Shown: positions 1-6,921, numbered from the stretch's first letter. The stretch: 10,715 nt of DNA from Euryarchaeota archaeon UBA486 (GCA_002497765.1 DAET01000029.1:1-10715), one strand, 5' to 3'. A program made the numbers and translations. The notes: generated by a model from the letters alone, not told the origin.

Positions 1-8
1 GAAGGGGC

Positions 9-26
9 ACCTTCAACCTTGAAGGT
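9..26. repeat. Short perfect inverted repeat at window edge
   Basis: ACCTTCAA and TTGAAGGT form an 8-bp perfect palindrome around a 2-base centre, about 28 bases before the start of the first small gene. As RNA it would fold with a slightly larger loop. It could be the tail of a terminator for a gene outside the window or an operator for the gene at 54. A weak TTAAG stretch (26-30) just after it is the only TATA-like sequence at a leaderless distance from that start. No function can be assigned. Confidence 0.3.
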
Positions 27-53
27 TAAGTTCTCACGGGAAGTGGGCACAAC

Positions 54-272
54 ATGGCCATTGAATACGAAGCTCTGGCAGCCGGATTGGCTTGCTTTGC
101 CTACTTGGTGTTCTCTGTGGTGGTCAAAGGCGGGTTTTGGAGGCAAAACTGGACCAACAAGGACGGGCGTTGGGTTTCGCAAGCCGAGGGTCCGGTCTTC
201 TATGTCTTGATGGTGCTCTTGTTTGGAGCGTTGGGCGTGGTGCTGACGCTGGAAGGCGTTGGTGTTCTCTGA
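54..272 (+). CDS. Small two-helix membrane protein, unknown function
   Basis: This is a 72-residue protein with two predicted hydrophobic segments, about residues 7-25 and 46-66. They are separated by a polar loop rich in Trp, Lys and Asn (about 26-45). I do not recognise the family. The ATG at 54 has no clear Shine-Dalgarno sequence, so a leaderless or very short leader message is possible. The gene ends 46 bases before the Rieske oxygenase on the same strand, with no obvious promoter between, so the two may be co-transcribed. It could be a small membrane anchor or subunit, but nothing in the sequence specifies a role. The hydrophobic pattern and the absence of a better ORF support it being real. 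Confidence 0.55.
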   Translation: MAIEYEALAAGLACFAYLVFSVVVKGGFWRQNWTNKDGRWVSQAEGPVFYVLMVLLFGALGVVLTLEGVGVL

Positions 273-304
273 ACAACAACGTCCCAACCCTCAAGACCGT
301 GTGT

Positions 305-310
305 GAGGTG
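305..310 (+). promoter_or_regulatory. Shine-Dalgarno site of the Rieske gene
   Basis: GAGGTG lies 8 bases before the ATG at 319. It selects that start over in-frame ATGs at 331 and 352. Confidence 0.65.
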
Positions 311-318
311 TCGCCATC

Positions 319-1380
319 ATGTCGGGCGAGATGATTCACCCCGACATACGGATGGCCCAAACCCTTCCATCCAGGTTTTACACGGCACCTGAAGAATTCA
401 AACGCCTCAAGGGCGCCTTCAATGGGTGGCAGTTTGTTGCCCACGCCGCTGAATTGGAAGCAAACACGGTTCTACCAGTCGGCCACATGGAAGCCATGAC
501 GGGTGAACCCATCCTGCTTGTCAAAGGCGAAGACACGCGCTGCCTTTCAAACATCTGCACGCATCGGGGCATGCGCTTGGTGCCCGAGCCGTGTGCAAAG
601 AGCACGTTGCAATGTCGCTACCACGGACGAACGTTTGACCTCGACGGAACCCTGCGGCACATGCCCGAGTTCGAGCAGGCCATCGGCTTCCCCAGCAAGG
701 CAGACCACCTCCACCGGTTCCCACTTCAACGCTGGATGGGGCTGTACTTCACGGCGATGGAAGACGCCCCGCTCTTGCCTTGGGATATGCTCGAGAAAAG
801 GCTGGGATTTCTCACGCCTGAAGCGTTCACCTACGACCCTTCACGAGACCGAGACCACACCGTGGAAGCCAACTGGATGCTCTATGTGGACAACTACCTC
901 GAGGGCTTTCATATCCCTTACGTGCACCCTGAACTCAACCAAGCTCTTGACTACGCGGGCTATGAGACCGAGACCTTCGAGGGTGGCGTCCTCCAACTCG
1001 GCAAAGCGGTTGAAGGTGACGTGATGTTTGACCTACCTCCGGGCCATCCAGATGAAGGTCAGGCCATTGCTGCGTATTACCTGTGGTTGTTTCCGAACAT
1101 GATGTTCAACTTCTACCCGTGGGGGCTCTCGGTGAACATCGTGATTCCCGTCTCTCCAACGACATGCAGGGTGCTCTACCGTGGCTATGTTCGGGATGAT
1201 GAACTTGCCCTCCAGGGCGCAGGTTCGGTGCTCGACACGGTTGAACATCAAGATCAATGGGTGATTGAAGAAGTCCAGAAAAGCATGGCATCAACGGTCT
1301 ATGATCGTGGGAGATACTCACCAACACGCGAACAAGGGGTCCATCATTTCCATCGGATGATTGACCGCTTCTTGTCCTGA
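319..1380 (+). CDS. Rieske non-haem iron oxygenase, alpha subunit
   Basis: This 353-residue protein has the two-part layout of aromatic-ring-hydroxylating or choline-monooxygenase-type oxygenases (HcaE-like, COG4638). The N-terminal Rieske [2Fe-2S] domain shows C80-x-H82 and C99-x2-H102. The catalytic domain carries the motif N192-x2-E195-x2-H198-x4-H203, whose two His would bind the mononuclear iron. D312, eight residues before Q320, fits the third iron ligand. E195 takes the place of the bridging Asp/Glu that passes electrons between the centres. The length is slightly short for the family, but all key residues are present. Family members hydroxylate or demethylate aromatic or quaternary-amine substrates using electrons from a reductase. 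No reductase, ferredoxin or beta subunit is visible here, so the substrate is unknown. The protein has no signal peptide and should be cytosolic. It converges on the GNAT gene with a 24-base gap. Confidence 0.93.
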   Translation: MSGEMIHPDIRMAQTLPSRFYTAPEEFKRLKGAFNGWQFVAHAAELEANTVLPVGHMEAMTGEPILLVKGEDTRCLSNICTHRGMRLVPEPCAKSTLQCRYHGRTFDLDGTLRHMPEFEQAIGFPSKADHLHRFPLQRWMGLYFTAMEDAPLLPWDMLEKRLGFLTPEAFTYDPSRDRDHTVEANWMLYVDNYLEGFHIPYVHPELNQALDYAGYETETFEGGVLQLGKAVEGDVMFDLPPGHPDEGQAIAAYYLWLFPNMMFNFYPWGLSVNIVIPVSPTTCRVLYRGYVRDDELALQGAGSVLDTVEHQDQWVIEEVQKSMASTVYDRGRYSPTREQGVHHFHRMIDRFLS

Positions 1381-1404
1381 GCCGTGGTGTTTGATGATGT
1401 TCTT

Positions 1405-1875
1405 CTAGCAAAGAAACATGGTCACAGCCTTTTCTCCGTGGTCAAGTGTGCCTACCTCAACGAAGTTGAAACGGTGATGGAAGCGCACTGAACCCGGATT
1501 GGGAGGAACAAGGTTGACCTCCGCAGCGACCGGAACGGCTTGTTCGTTGGCTTCAGCAATCACTTGGGAGTACAGTGCCGAGCCCACACCACGGTTGCGG
1601 TGATCGGTAGCGACAGCGATTCGGTCGACGTAGAGGAAGGCGTCGTAGCGCTGGTTGAACCACGCATAATTCAGGCTCCCGTACGTCGTTCGAGGTGGCA
1701 GGCAAATCACGAACCCGAGCATCGAGTTGTCCTGAAAGGCGCCAACGGCGAACGAGGCGAGGTCAAGCAGGGCGATGAGTTCGGGAGGCGAGACCTGTCC
1801 CGTTCCCGGAAGCCCATCTTCGTTGATGGCCCACATGGCCTCAACGTCGGCGTGCGTCAGGTTCCTGATGTTCAT
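1405..1875 (-). CDS. GNAT-family acetyltransferase (COG3818-like)
   Basis: This 156-residue protein fits a single GNAT N-acetyltransferase domain. Motif A, where acetyl-CoA pyrophosphate binds, is R93-N-R-G96-V-G98, preceded by the strand VDRIAV (83-88). Further conserved-looking segments are an N-Y-x-W-F-x-x-R-Y-D stretch (69-78) and EVNLxPPNPGS (119-129). From memory these match the predicted acetyltransferases of COG3818, whose substrate is not known. The start lies only 10 bases after the stop of the large TSP3 protein upstream on the same strand, so the gene is probably co-transcribed with it. There is no strong Shine-Dalgarno site, so coupled translation is possible. Whether it modifies surface-protein precursors or simply shares the transcript cannot be told from sequence. 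Confidence 0.9.
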   Translation of the reverse strand: MNIRNLTHADVEAMWAINEDGLPGTGQVSPPELIALLDLASFAVGAFQDNSMLGFVICLPPRTTYGSLNYAWFNQRYDAFLYVDRIAVATDHRNRGVGSALYSQVIAEANEQAVPVAAEVNLVPPNPGSVRFHHRFNFVEVGTLDHGEKAVTMFLC

Positions 1876-1885
1876 GCTCGCCCGC

Positions 1886-4153
1886 TCAGACCTTTTGCCA
1901 ATCGGTGCCGTTCCACCAGCGGTTGGTGCCGTCGCTCATCACGCGCCACGTGTGGCCGTTCTCGTCGGTCCACTGGTTGACCACGGTGGGCTCAGCCGGT
2001 GCGGCCACGGGCTCGGGCTGAACCGCAGCAGGTGCAGCGACGGGTTCAGGTTCGGTCAGCGCGCTCAATGCACTGTTGTCCACGGGTTGGGCGGCGGCCG
2101 GTTGGGCCGTCATGTCGGGCATGGCCGTGGTGGTGGCACCGTAGGTGGCGGCTGGTTGAGCGTTCATGTCGGGCATACCGGCAGGCAGGCCGCTGGCACC
2201 GAAGTCCTTCTCCACGGCTTGGCCTTCGTCGGCCATGCGCTTGCGGAGGACGACGACCACGGCGGCGGTGATGATGATCATCACGAGACCGATGCCGATG
2301 AGCATGTTGCGTTGAGCAGCCGCAGCGGCTTCTTCCTCTTCCTTGGCGAGCTTGGCTTCGAGCACGGCTTGTTCGTTGTCGCCCATGCCGTCGCCGTCGG
2401 AGTCGAGGGTTTCACTGGCGTCGTTGGGGAAGGCGTCGGCGTTGTCGCCCACACCGTCGCCGTCGCTGTCGGCCCATTCAGTGGGGTCCTCGGGGAACAC
2501 GTCGGCGTTCACGCCGTCGGGGTTGTCACCGTAGCCGTCGTTGTCAGCGTCGGCCCACTGGGTGGCTTCGTTGATGAACAAGTCAGGGTTTGTCCCCTGA
2601 ATGTTATCGCCGTAGCCGTCGCCGTCGGCGTCGGTGGTTTGGGTTGCATCGTTGGGGAAGGCATCGCCGTTGTCGCCCACGCCGTCACCGTCGGTGTCAA
2701 CCCACTCGTTGGCGTCCTCTGGGAAAGCGTCGGGGTTGGTGCCGGACGCATTGTCGCCGTAGCCGTCGCCATCACCGTCGGTGGTTTGCGTGGCATCGTC
2801 CGGGAACAAGTCAGCGTTGTCGCCCACACCGTCCATGTCGGTGTCAGCGGTTTCGAAGGGGTCCTGCGGGAAGGCGTCGGCGTTGTCACCCACGCCGTCT
2901 TCGTCGTAGTCAGCGGTTTCTGACGGGTCGTTGGGTGCCCAGTCAGCGTTGTCACCTACGCCGTCCATGTCGGTGTCCACGGTCTCTGAGGGGTCGTTGG
3001 GGAAAACGTCAGCGTTATCGCCCACGCCGTCGTTGTCAGCGTCGGCGGTTTCAGAAGCATCGTTGGGAAAGGCATCGCCGTTGTCGCCCACGCCGTCGCT
3101 GTCGGAGTCAACGGTCTCGGAAGGGTCGTTGGGGAAGACATCAGCGTTGTCGCCCACACCGTCGTTGTCGCTGTCAGCGGTTTCGGTGGCGTCCTGTGGG
3201 AAGGCGTCGGCGTTGTCACCCACGCCGTCGTTGTCGGAGTCGGTGGTCTCGGTACCGTCTTGTGGGAAGGCGTCGGCGTTGTCGCCCACGCCGTCGTTGT
3301 CGGAGTCGGCCGTTTCACTGGCGTCGTTGGGGAAGGCATCTTGGCCGTCCAGCACCCCGTCGCCGTCGGAATCGATGTCGAGGATGGTGACTTCGTTGCT
3401 CATGACAGCATTGCCAAATTCGAGCCCGTCGTGCGGGGTGACTTGTGCCCTCCACTTCTGACCTGCTTGGGTGAGCGAGGCTTGGATGGTGGTCTTGCCG
3501 TTGTGAGCGGTGTTGTGCGTACCGTCGACATACCAGTGAATCTCGGTTTGACTGGATTCGGGGTCGCTGTCGTTGTCGGCGTAATCGTAGGTGAGGGTGA
3601 GGGATTCGTCAGCGTCGGCTTCCGGCGAAGGCGCGACGGCGACGTTGGAGACGACAGGGGCGTCGTTGGGTGGAAGGCCTTCGGGGATGATGACCTGCGT
3701 GGTGCCCCACGAATCGCCGGAGTTCGCGCTGTTGCCGTTGGCGTGCATGACCGCCATGTCAACCGTGGCTGAGCCGCTGCCACCGAAGGGAGCCATCCAG
3801 TCAAAGGTCCACTGAATTTGGCCAGCCGTGGTGTGGGTGGCGCTGCCGCCTTGTTGCGTGGTTTGGACACCGTTGCCGGGGTTCATCAGTTGGCCTTTGT
3901 CAACCTCGACGTTGAACCCACCACTGGTGGGGTTGGCGCTGGTTTGGATGCTGATGGTGATGCTGTACATGGCACCAGCGATGTAGGTGGAGGGGAAGTT
4001 GTGGGAAACGGTGGTTCCGCCCAGGTTGCTGTGGCAGGTGCACCCTTGAGCGGCTTGGCTGTGTTTTCCTGATGAGTTGCCTTCGATGGCGGGCACGGCC
4101 GTCATGAGCAGAACCATCATGGCGACGGTGATGAGGCGGGCTGGGGTGTTCAT
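1886..4153 (-). CDS. Surface protein: anchor-V-like domain, TSP3 repeats, TM, Trp-rich tail
   Basis: This 755-residue secreted, membrane-anchored protein starts with a signal peptide (about 1-23). A Reeler/choice-of-anchor-V-like beta domain follows (about 30-158), opening with G37-C38-T-C40-H41. An Ig-like or cadherin-like linker spans about 164-258. Then come 15 TSP3-type repeats (261-593) of form DxDxDGVGDN, most spaced exactly 22 residues; their Asp-rich loops are expected to bind calcium. A Glu/Ala-rich helix (594-616) leads to a membrane helix (617-636) with the stop-transfer residues RKR (637-639). The cytosolic tail is Pro/Ala-rich and ends in a Trp-rich module (723-755). The implied topology is N-outside, C-inside. 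It is a tandem paralogue of the gene at 4215-6473, and a TATA-like box suggests leaderless initiation at this ATG. It is probably a calcium-dependent cell-surface or adhesion protein, by inference. Confidence 0.9.
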   Translation of the reverse strand: MNTPARLITVAMMVLLMTAVPAIEGNSSGKHSQAAQGCTCHSNLGGTTVSHNFPSTYIAGAMYSITISIQTSANPTSGGFNVEVDKGQLMNPGNGVQTTQQGGSATHTTAGQIQWTFDWMAPFGGSGSATVDMAVMHANGNSANSGDSWGTTQVIIPEGLPPNDAPVVSNVAVAPSPEADADESLTLTYDYADNDSDPESSQTEIHWYVDGTHNTAHNGKTTIQASLTQAGQKWRAQVTPHDGLEFGNAVMSNEVTILDIDSDGDGVLDGQDAFPNDASETADSDNDGVGDNADAFPQDGTETTDSDNDGVGDNADAFPQDATETADSDNDGVGDNADVFPNDPSETVDSDSDGVGDNGDAFPNDASETADADNDGVGDNADVFPNDPSETVDTDMDGVGDNADWAPNDPSETADYDEDGVGDNADAFPQDPFETADTDMDGVGDNADLFPDDATQTTDGDGDGYGDNASGTNPDAFPEDANEWVDTDGDGVGDNGDAFPNDATQTTDADGDGYGDNIQGTNPDLFINEATQWADADNDGYGDNPDGVNADVFPEDPTEWADSDGDGVGDNADAFPNDASETLDSDGDGMGDNEQAVLEAKLAKEEEEAAAAAQRNMLIGIGLVMIIITAAVVVVLRKRMADEGQAVEKDFGASGLPAGMPDMNAQPAATYGATTTAMPDMTAQPAAAQPVDNSALSALTEPEPVAAPAAVQPEPVAAPAEPTVVNQWTDENGHTWRVMSDGTNRWWNGTDWQKV
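2375..3373 (-). repeat. TSP3 repeat array, 15 units (66-bp period)
   Basis: This coding tandem repeat has 15 Asp-rich units. The first ten unit starts are 22 residues (66 bases) apart. The later ones include 26-28 residue variants carrying an extra Asn/Gly/Pro loop after YGDN. The last 100 residues (protein 504-603, extending just past the array) are nearly the same as in the neighbouring paralogue. The array also creates long spurious ORFs on the opposite strand. Confidence 0.9.
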
Positions 4154-4176
4154 AGCCTTCGGATTGTTAGATTACA

Positions 4177-4193
4177 CATAATAAAATTGGTTC
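4177..4193 (-). promoter_or_regulatory. TATA/BRE-like promoter of the downstream TSP3 gene
   Basis: Read on the minus strand, GAACCAATTTTATTATG ends about 23 bases before the ATG at 4153. Archaeal TATA boxes sit roughly 25 bases before the transcription start, so the message would start at or very near the ATG (leaderless). No Shine-Dalgarno site is present, which agrees. The element matches the one before the paralogue (GAACCA, then TTTT, then TTAT) at nearly the same distance (36 versus 37 bases from the GG/CC pair to the A of ATG). Confidence 0.65.
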
Positions 4194-4214
4194 ACCGTCT
4201 GTGAGAAGTTACCC

Positions 4215-6473
4215 TCACTGGTGATCTTGCCATTCAGTACCGTTCCACCACTGATGGCTTCCGTCACTCATCTGGCGCCAGGTGTATCCAGCCTCATCGG
4301 TCCACTGGTTGACCACGGTGGCTTCTGCCGCCACCGTTGATTGAGCTTGACTCGCCTCGCTCACCGTCGACTCGAGGAGGGTGTCGGTGGAGACAGCGTC
4401 AAGTTCGGGAAGGGAGGAATCCTTCGCCTCCTTCGCCTTTGAATCACTGCTTCGGCGAAGCAGGAACACGGCAGCGGCAGCGATGAGGAGCAACACCACG
4501 CCTCCGCCGATGAACATGCGTTGCTGGGCAGCAGCGGCTTCTTCTTCCTCCTGTGCGAGTTTGGCTTCGAGCACGGCTTGTGCGTTATCGCCCATGCCGT
4601 CGCCGTCCGAATCCATCGTTTCTGAGGCGTCTTCCGGGAAGGCATCGGCGTTGTCGCCTACACCATCACCATCGGTGTCGGCCCATTCGGTTCCGTCCTC
4701 GGGGAAGACATCGGCGTTGAGGCCATCGGGGTTGTCACCGTAGCCGTCGTTGTCGCCGTCAAACCACTGGGTGGCGTCGTTCGGGAACAGGTCGGGTGTC
4801 GTCCCTTGCGGGCTGTCGCCATAACCGTCTCCGTCGCTGTCGGTGGTTTGCGTGGCGTCGTCGGGGAAGGCGTCGGCATTATCGCCCACACCGTCTTCAT
4901 CGGTGTCGAACGCCTCGCTTGCATCCTCCGGGAAAACGTCGGCATTGTCCCCCACACCGTCTTCATCGGTGTCAGCCGTTTCATTGGCGTCGCTGGGGAA
5001 GACGTCTGCATTGTCGCCCACGCCGTCACTGTCCGTGTCGAGCGTTTCTGTGGCATCGTCGGGGAAGGCGTCAGCGTTGTCGCCGACTCCGTCGTTGTCT
5101 GTGTCGAGCGTCTCCGTGGCGTCGCCCGGGAAGGCGTCGGCGTTGTCACCGACACCATCACCATCCGTGTCCATCCATTCGGTGCTGTCGCTTGGGAAGG
5201 CGTCAGGGTTGTTGCCCGAGGCGTTGTCGCCGTAGCCGTCGCCGTCGCTGTCGGTGGTTTGCGTGGGATCGCTGTCAAAGGCATCAGCGTTGTTGCCCAC
5301 ACCATCACCGTCCGTGTCGACGGTTTCACTGGGATCGGTAGGGAAGACGTCGGCGTTGTCGCCTACGCCGTCGTTGTCCGTGTCGAGCGTTTCCGTGGCG
5401 TCGTTGGGGAAGGCATCGGCGTTGTCGCCCACGCCATCACCGTCGCTGTCCAGCCATTCATTGGCATCGTTGGGGAAGGCGTCGGGGTTGTTACCTGAGG
5501 CGTTGTCGCCGTAACCGTCGCCGTCGCTGTCGGTGGTTTGCGTGGCGTCGTCATCGAATGCATCGGCGTTATCGCCGACCCCGTCGCCGTCGGCGTCCGC
5601 CCATTCGGTCTCATCGTTGGGGAACGCATCACTCTGGTCGCCGTATCCGTCGCCGTCGGCGTCGTAATCGATGATTTCAACCGTGTTGGTCGATGCCTCG
5701 GTCGTCCCCATGTCGGTTCCGTCTCCGGGGGTGACCGTCATCGTCCACAGGTCGCCGATGGAGAGCGCGCTCGGAGGGAGGGTGGGTTGGTCGTCGTATT
5801 GGGCTTGAGAGATGCCGCCCTTTAGCCAGCGAAGTTCGGTGCCGGATTCGCTGTCGCCTTCTTGGTCGCTGTAATCGTAGTTGGCGTACAGCGTGGCGTC
5901 GTAGTACGCCTTGGTGATGGCGGTGGCGGGGCCAGGCGCATCGCTGATGTACACGTTGGCCGCCGTCGGCGCCGTGTTGGACGGGCCCGGCTCTGGAATG
6001 GTGATGGAGCTGGTGGTCCATGCGTCACCGGAAGCGGCGCTGTTGCCGTTGACCGTGTTGACGGCGATCTCAACATCCACTGTGCCGCTGCCGGTGCTGG
6101 GTGCCGTCCAGTCGAAGCCCCAGGAGCGGTAAGAACTGGTGGTGTGCGTTGCAGACAGGCCTGAACTGTCCACCTTCACGGCCATGATGCCGGCACCTGG
6201 GAGGGAGAGCGAGCCTTTGTCCACGACGACGTTGAATCCGCCACCGCTTCCTGAGACGCCTCCGTTGGCAGAGATTTGGATGCTGTAGGTTTGTCCCCCG
6301 TTGTAGGTGGTGGGGAAGTTGTGGTTGATGGTGGGTGCGCTGCCGCTGTAGTGGCACGAGCAACCGTTGCCGGCTTGGTTGTGGACGCCGCTTTGGTACC
6401 CTTCGTGCGTCGGGAGCGCCAGGAGCAGGAGGGTGGCAAGAACGATGGTGAGTGTGCGAGCGCACATGTTCAT
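4215..6473 (-). CDS. Surface protein paralogue: anchor-V-like domain, TSP3 repeats, TM, Trp-rich tail
   Basis: This 752-residue protein has the same architecture as its neighbour at 1886-4153. It has a signal peptide (about 1-24), a Reeler/choice-of-anchor-V-like domain with C38-S-C40-H41 at the same positions (about 27-162), and an Ig-like linker (about 167-269). There are 16 TSP3 repeats (271-630) spaced 22 or 27 residues. A Glu/Ala-rich helix, a membrane helix (about 653-672, then RR) and a shorter Ser/Ala-rich tail follow. The tail ends in the same Trp-rich module (719-749). Cys4 lies in the signal peptide, but there is no lipobox. The start has an ATG pair two codons apart; the first fits leaderless spacing to the TATA-like box. 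The expected role is a calcium-binding cell-surface protein, inferred from domain layout only. A tandem duplication best explains the pair. Confidence 0.9.
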   Translation of the reverse strand: MNMCARTLTIVLATLLLLALPTHEGYQSGVHNQAGNGCSCHYSGSAPTINHNFPTTYNGGQTYSIQISANGGVSGSGGGFNVVVDKGSLSLPGAGIMAVKVDSSGLSATHTTSSYRSWGFDWTAPSTGSGTVDVEIAVNTVNGNSAASGDAWTTSSITIPEPGPSNTAPTAANVYISDAPGPATAITKAYYDATLYANYDYSDQEGDSESGTELRWLKGGISQAQYDDQPTLPPSALSIGDLWTMTVTPGDGTDMGTTEASTNTVEIIDYDADGDGYGDQSDAFPNDETEWADADGDGVGDNADAFDDDATQTTDSDGDGYGDNASGNNPDAFPNDANEWLDSDGDGVGDNADAFPNDATETLDTDNDGVGDNADVFPTDPSETVDTDGDGVGNNADAFDSDPTQTTDSDGDGYGDNASGNNPDAFPSDSTEWMDTDGDGVGDNADAFPGDATETLDTDNDGVGDNADAFPDDATETLDTDSDGVGDNADVFPSDANETADTDEDGVGDNADVFPEDASEAFDTDEDGVGDNADAFPDDATQTTDSDGDGYGDSPQGTTPDLFPNDATQWFDGDNDGYGDNPDGLNADVFPEDGTEWADTDGDGVGDNADAFPEDASETMDSDGDGMGDNAQAVLEAKLAQEEEEAAAAQQRMFIGGGVVLLLIAAAAVFLLRRSSDSKAKEAKDSSLPELDAVSTDTLLESTVSEASQAQSTVAAEATVVNQWTDEAGYTWRQMSDGSHQWWNGTEWQDHQ
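4584..5663 (-). repeat. TSP3 repeat array, 16 units (66/81-bp periods)
   Basis: This coding tandem repeat has 16 Asp-rich units whose starts are 22 residues apart (66 bases) or 27 apart (81 bases). The longer units always follow a DGDGYGD or DNDGYGD loop and carry inserts such as ASGNNP. The superunit TQTT-DSDGDGYGDN-ASGNNP-DAFP-EW occurs at protein residues 311-340 and 405-433. One unit at 386 has GVGNN in place of GVGDN, replacing one potential calcium-binding Asp. Confidence 0.9.
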
Positions 6474-6494
6474 GAGTGCGTCGTTTTGTTATTT

Positions 6495-6514
6495 CATTAT
6501 AACAAAACTGGTTC
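6495..6514 (-). promoter_or_regulatory. TATA/BRE-like promoter of the upstream TSP3 gene
   Basis: Read on the minus strand, GAACCAGTTTTGTTATAATG ends about 21 bases before the ATG at 6473. It resembles the promoter of the second TSP3 gene in sequence and spacing, which supports leaderless transcription of both genes and their joint regulation. It lies back-to-back with the promoter of the ribosomal operon. Confidence 0.65.
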
Positions 6515-6564
6515 GCGGTTCATACAACCTGTCCGTTGAACCTGTTCCCAAAGGCGGCGCGGCG

Positions 6565-6575
6565 CGATTAAATAG
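6565..6575 (+). promoter_or_regulatory. TATA-like box of the L11-L1-L10-L12 operon
   Basis: CGATTAAATAG, following a GC-rich stretch (GGCGCGGCG), fits an archaeal TATA box. The transcript would start about 6593-6600, giving a leader of roughly 30 bases before the ATG at 6627. An in-frame ATG at 6582 would lie upstream of that start and so is disfavoured. Confidence 0.6.
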
Positions 6576-6610
6576 GGGTGTTTGGTCGGGAGGCCTACCT
6601 ACGTTTGTGA

Positions 6611-6618
6611 GGAAGGAG
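6611..6618 (+). promoter_or_regulatory. Shine-Dalgarno site fixing the short L11 start
   Basis: GGAAGGAG lies 8 bases before the ATG at 6627. It shows that the L11 C-terminal-domain protein has its own translation start and is not the tail of a longer frame. Confidence 0.7.
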
Positions 6619-6626
6619 TCGATACG

Positions 6627-6908
6627 ATGCCAAAGCCATGGACCTCAAAGCTCATTATCAAAGCCTTGGGTGTGCAAAAGTGCAACGGCAGTCTCGACGC
6701 CGCAACCGAGGACTTGCCCCTCGAAAAGGCCATGGACGTGGCCCGTGAGAAGGCAGGACTTGGGCATCTGACCGGAGCCGATTTGAAGGCGCAAACCCGT
6801 GAGGTCATTGGGACCTGCGTGTCCATGCGTGTGAAAATTGACGGTCACTGGGCAGTTGACGCCCTCGAGATCATTGCAAAAGGAGAATGGGACGAGCGCT
6901 TTAATTGA
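6627..6908 (+). CDS. rpl11: Ribosomal protein L11 (uL11), C-terminal domain only
   Basis: This 93-residue protein matches only the C-terminal, rRNA-binding half of archaeal L11. Recalled archaeal L11 aligns from its PPTTALIKKELG segment (here KPWTSKLIIKALG, residues 3-15) to the end. The signature GTCVSMRVKIDG (62-73) and a final WDERF (88-92) match the family. Usual archaeal L11 is about 155-165 residues and begins with a Gly/Pro-rich N-terminal domain (GG-x-A-x-x-GPPLGP). No such sequence occurs upstream in any frame, where there is instead a promoter and a divergent gene. The gene has its own TATA-like box and Shine-Dalgarno site and heads the L1-L10-L12 cluster, the normal L11 place. Its expected role is binding the GTPase-associated region of 23S rRNA at the stalk base. 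The N-terminal domain may be lost or encoded elsewhere. Confidence 0.88.
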   Translation: MPKPWTSKLIIKALGVQKCNGSLDAATEDLPLEKAMDVAREKAGLGHLTGADLKAQTREVIGTCVSMRVKIDGHWAVDALEIIAKGEWDERFN

Positions 6909-6921
6909 ACACTCACGAACC

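Noticed and set aside
1775..2923. Long plus-strand ORF (382 codons) opposite the first TSP3 array
   Set aside because: Its Val/Gly-rich repetitive protein mirrors the 66-base repeat period of the minus-strand gene, which has a signal peptide, domains and a membrane helix. It is an antisense shadow.
2590..3390. Arg-rich plus-strand ORF over the TSP3 repeats
   Set aside because: Very Arg/Cys/His-rich low-complexity translation produced by reading Asp-rich repeat codons in antisense; no start signals.
4031..4042. Haem c attachment site in the TSP3 protein
   Set aside because: The motif is CTCH (CXCH), one residue short of CXXCH, and there is only one copy per protein. Haem binding cannot be claimed.
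2375..5663. CRISPR-like regular repeats
   Set aside because: The 66- and 81-base periods are multiples of three, stay in frame and encode TSP3 units; there is no repeat-spacer alternation.
6582..6626. Upstream ATG at 6582 as the L11 start
   Set aside because: The extra 15 residues do not resemble L11, the codon lies upstream of the Shine-Dalgarno site and probably upstream of the transcript start.
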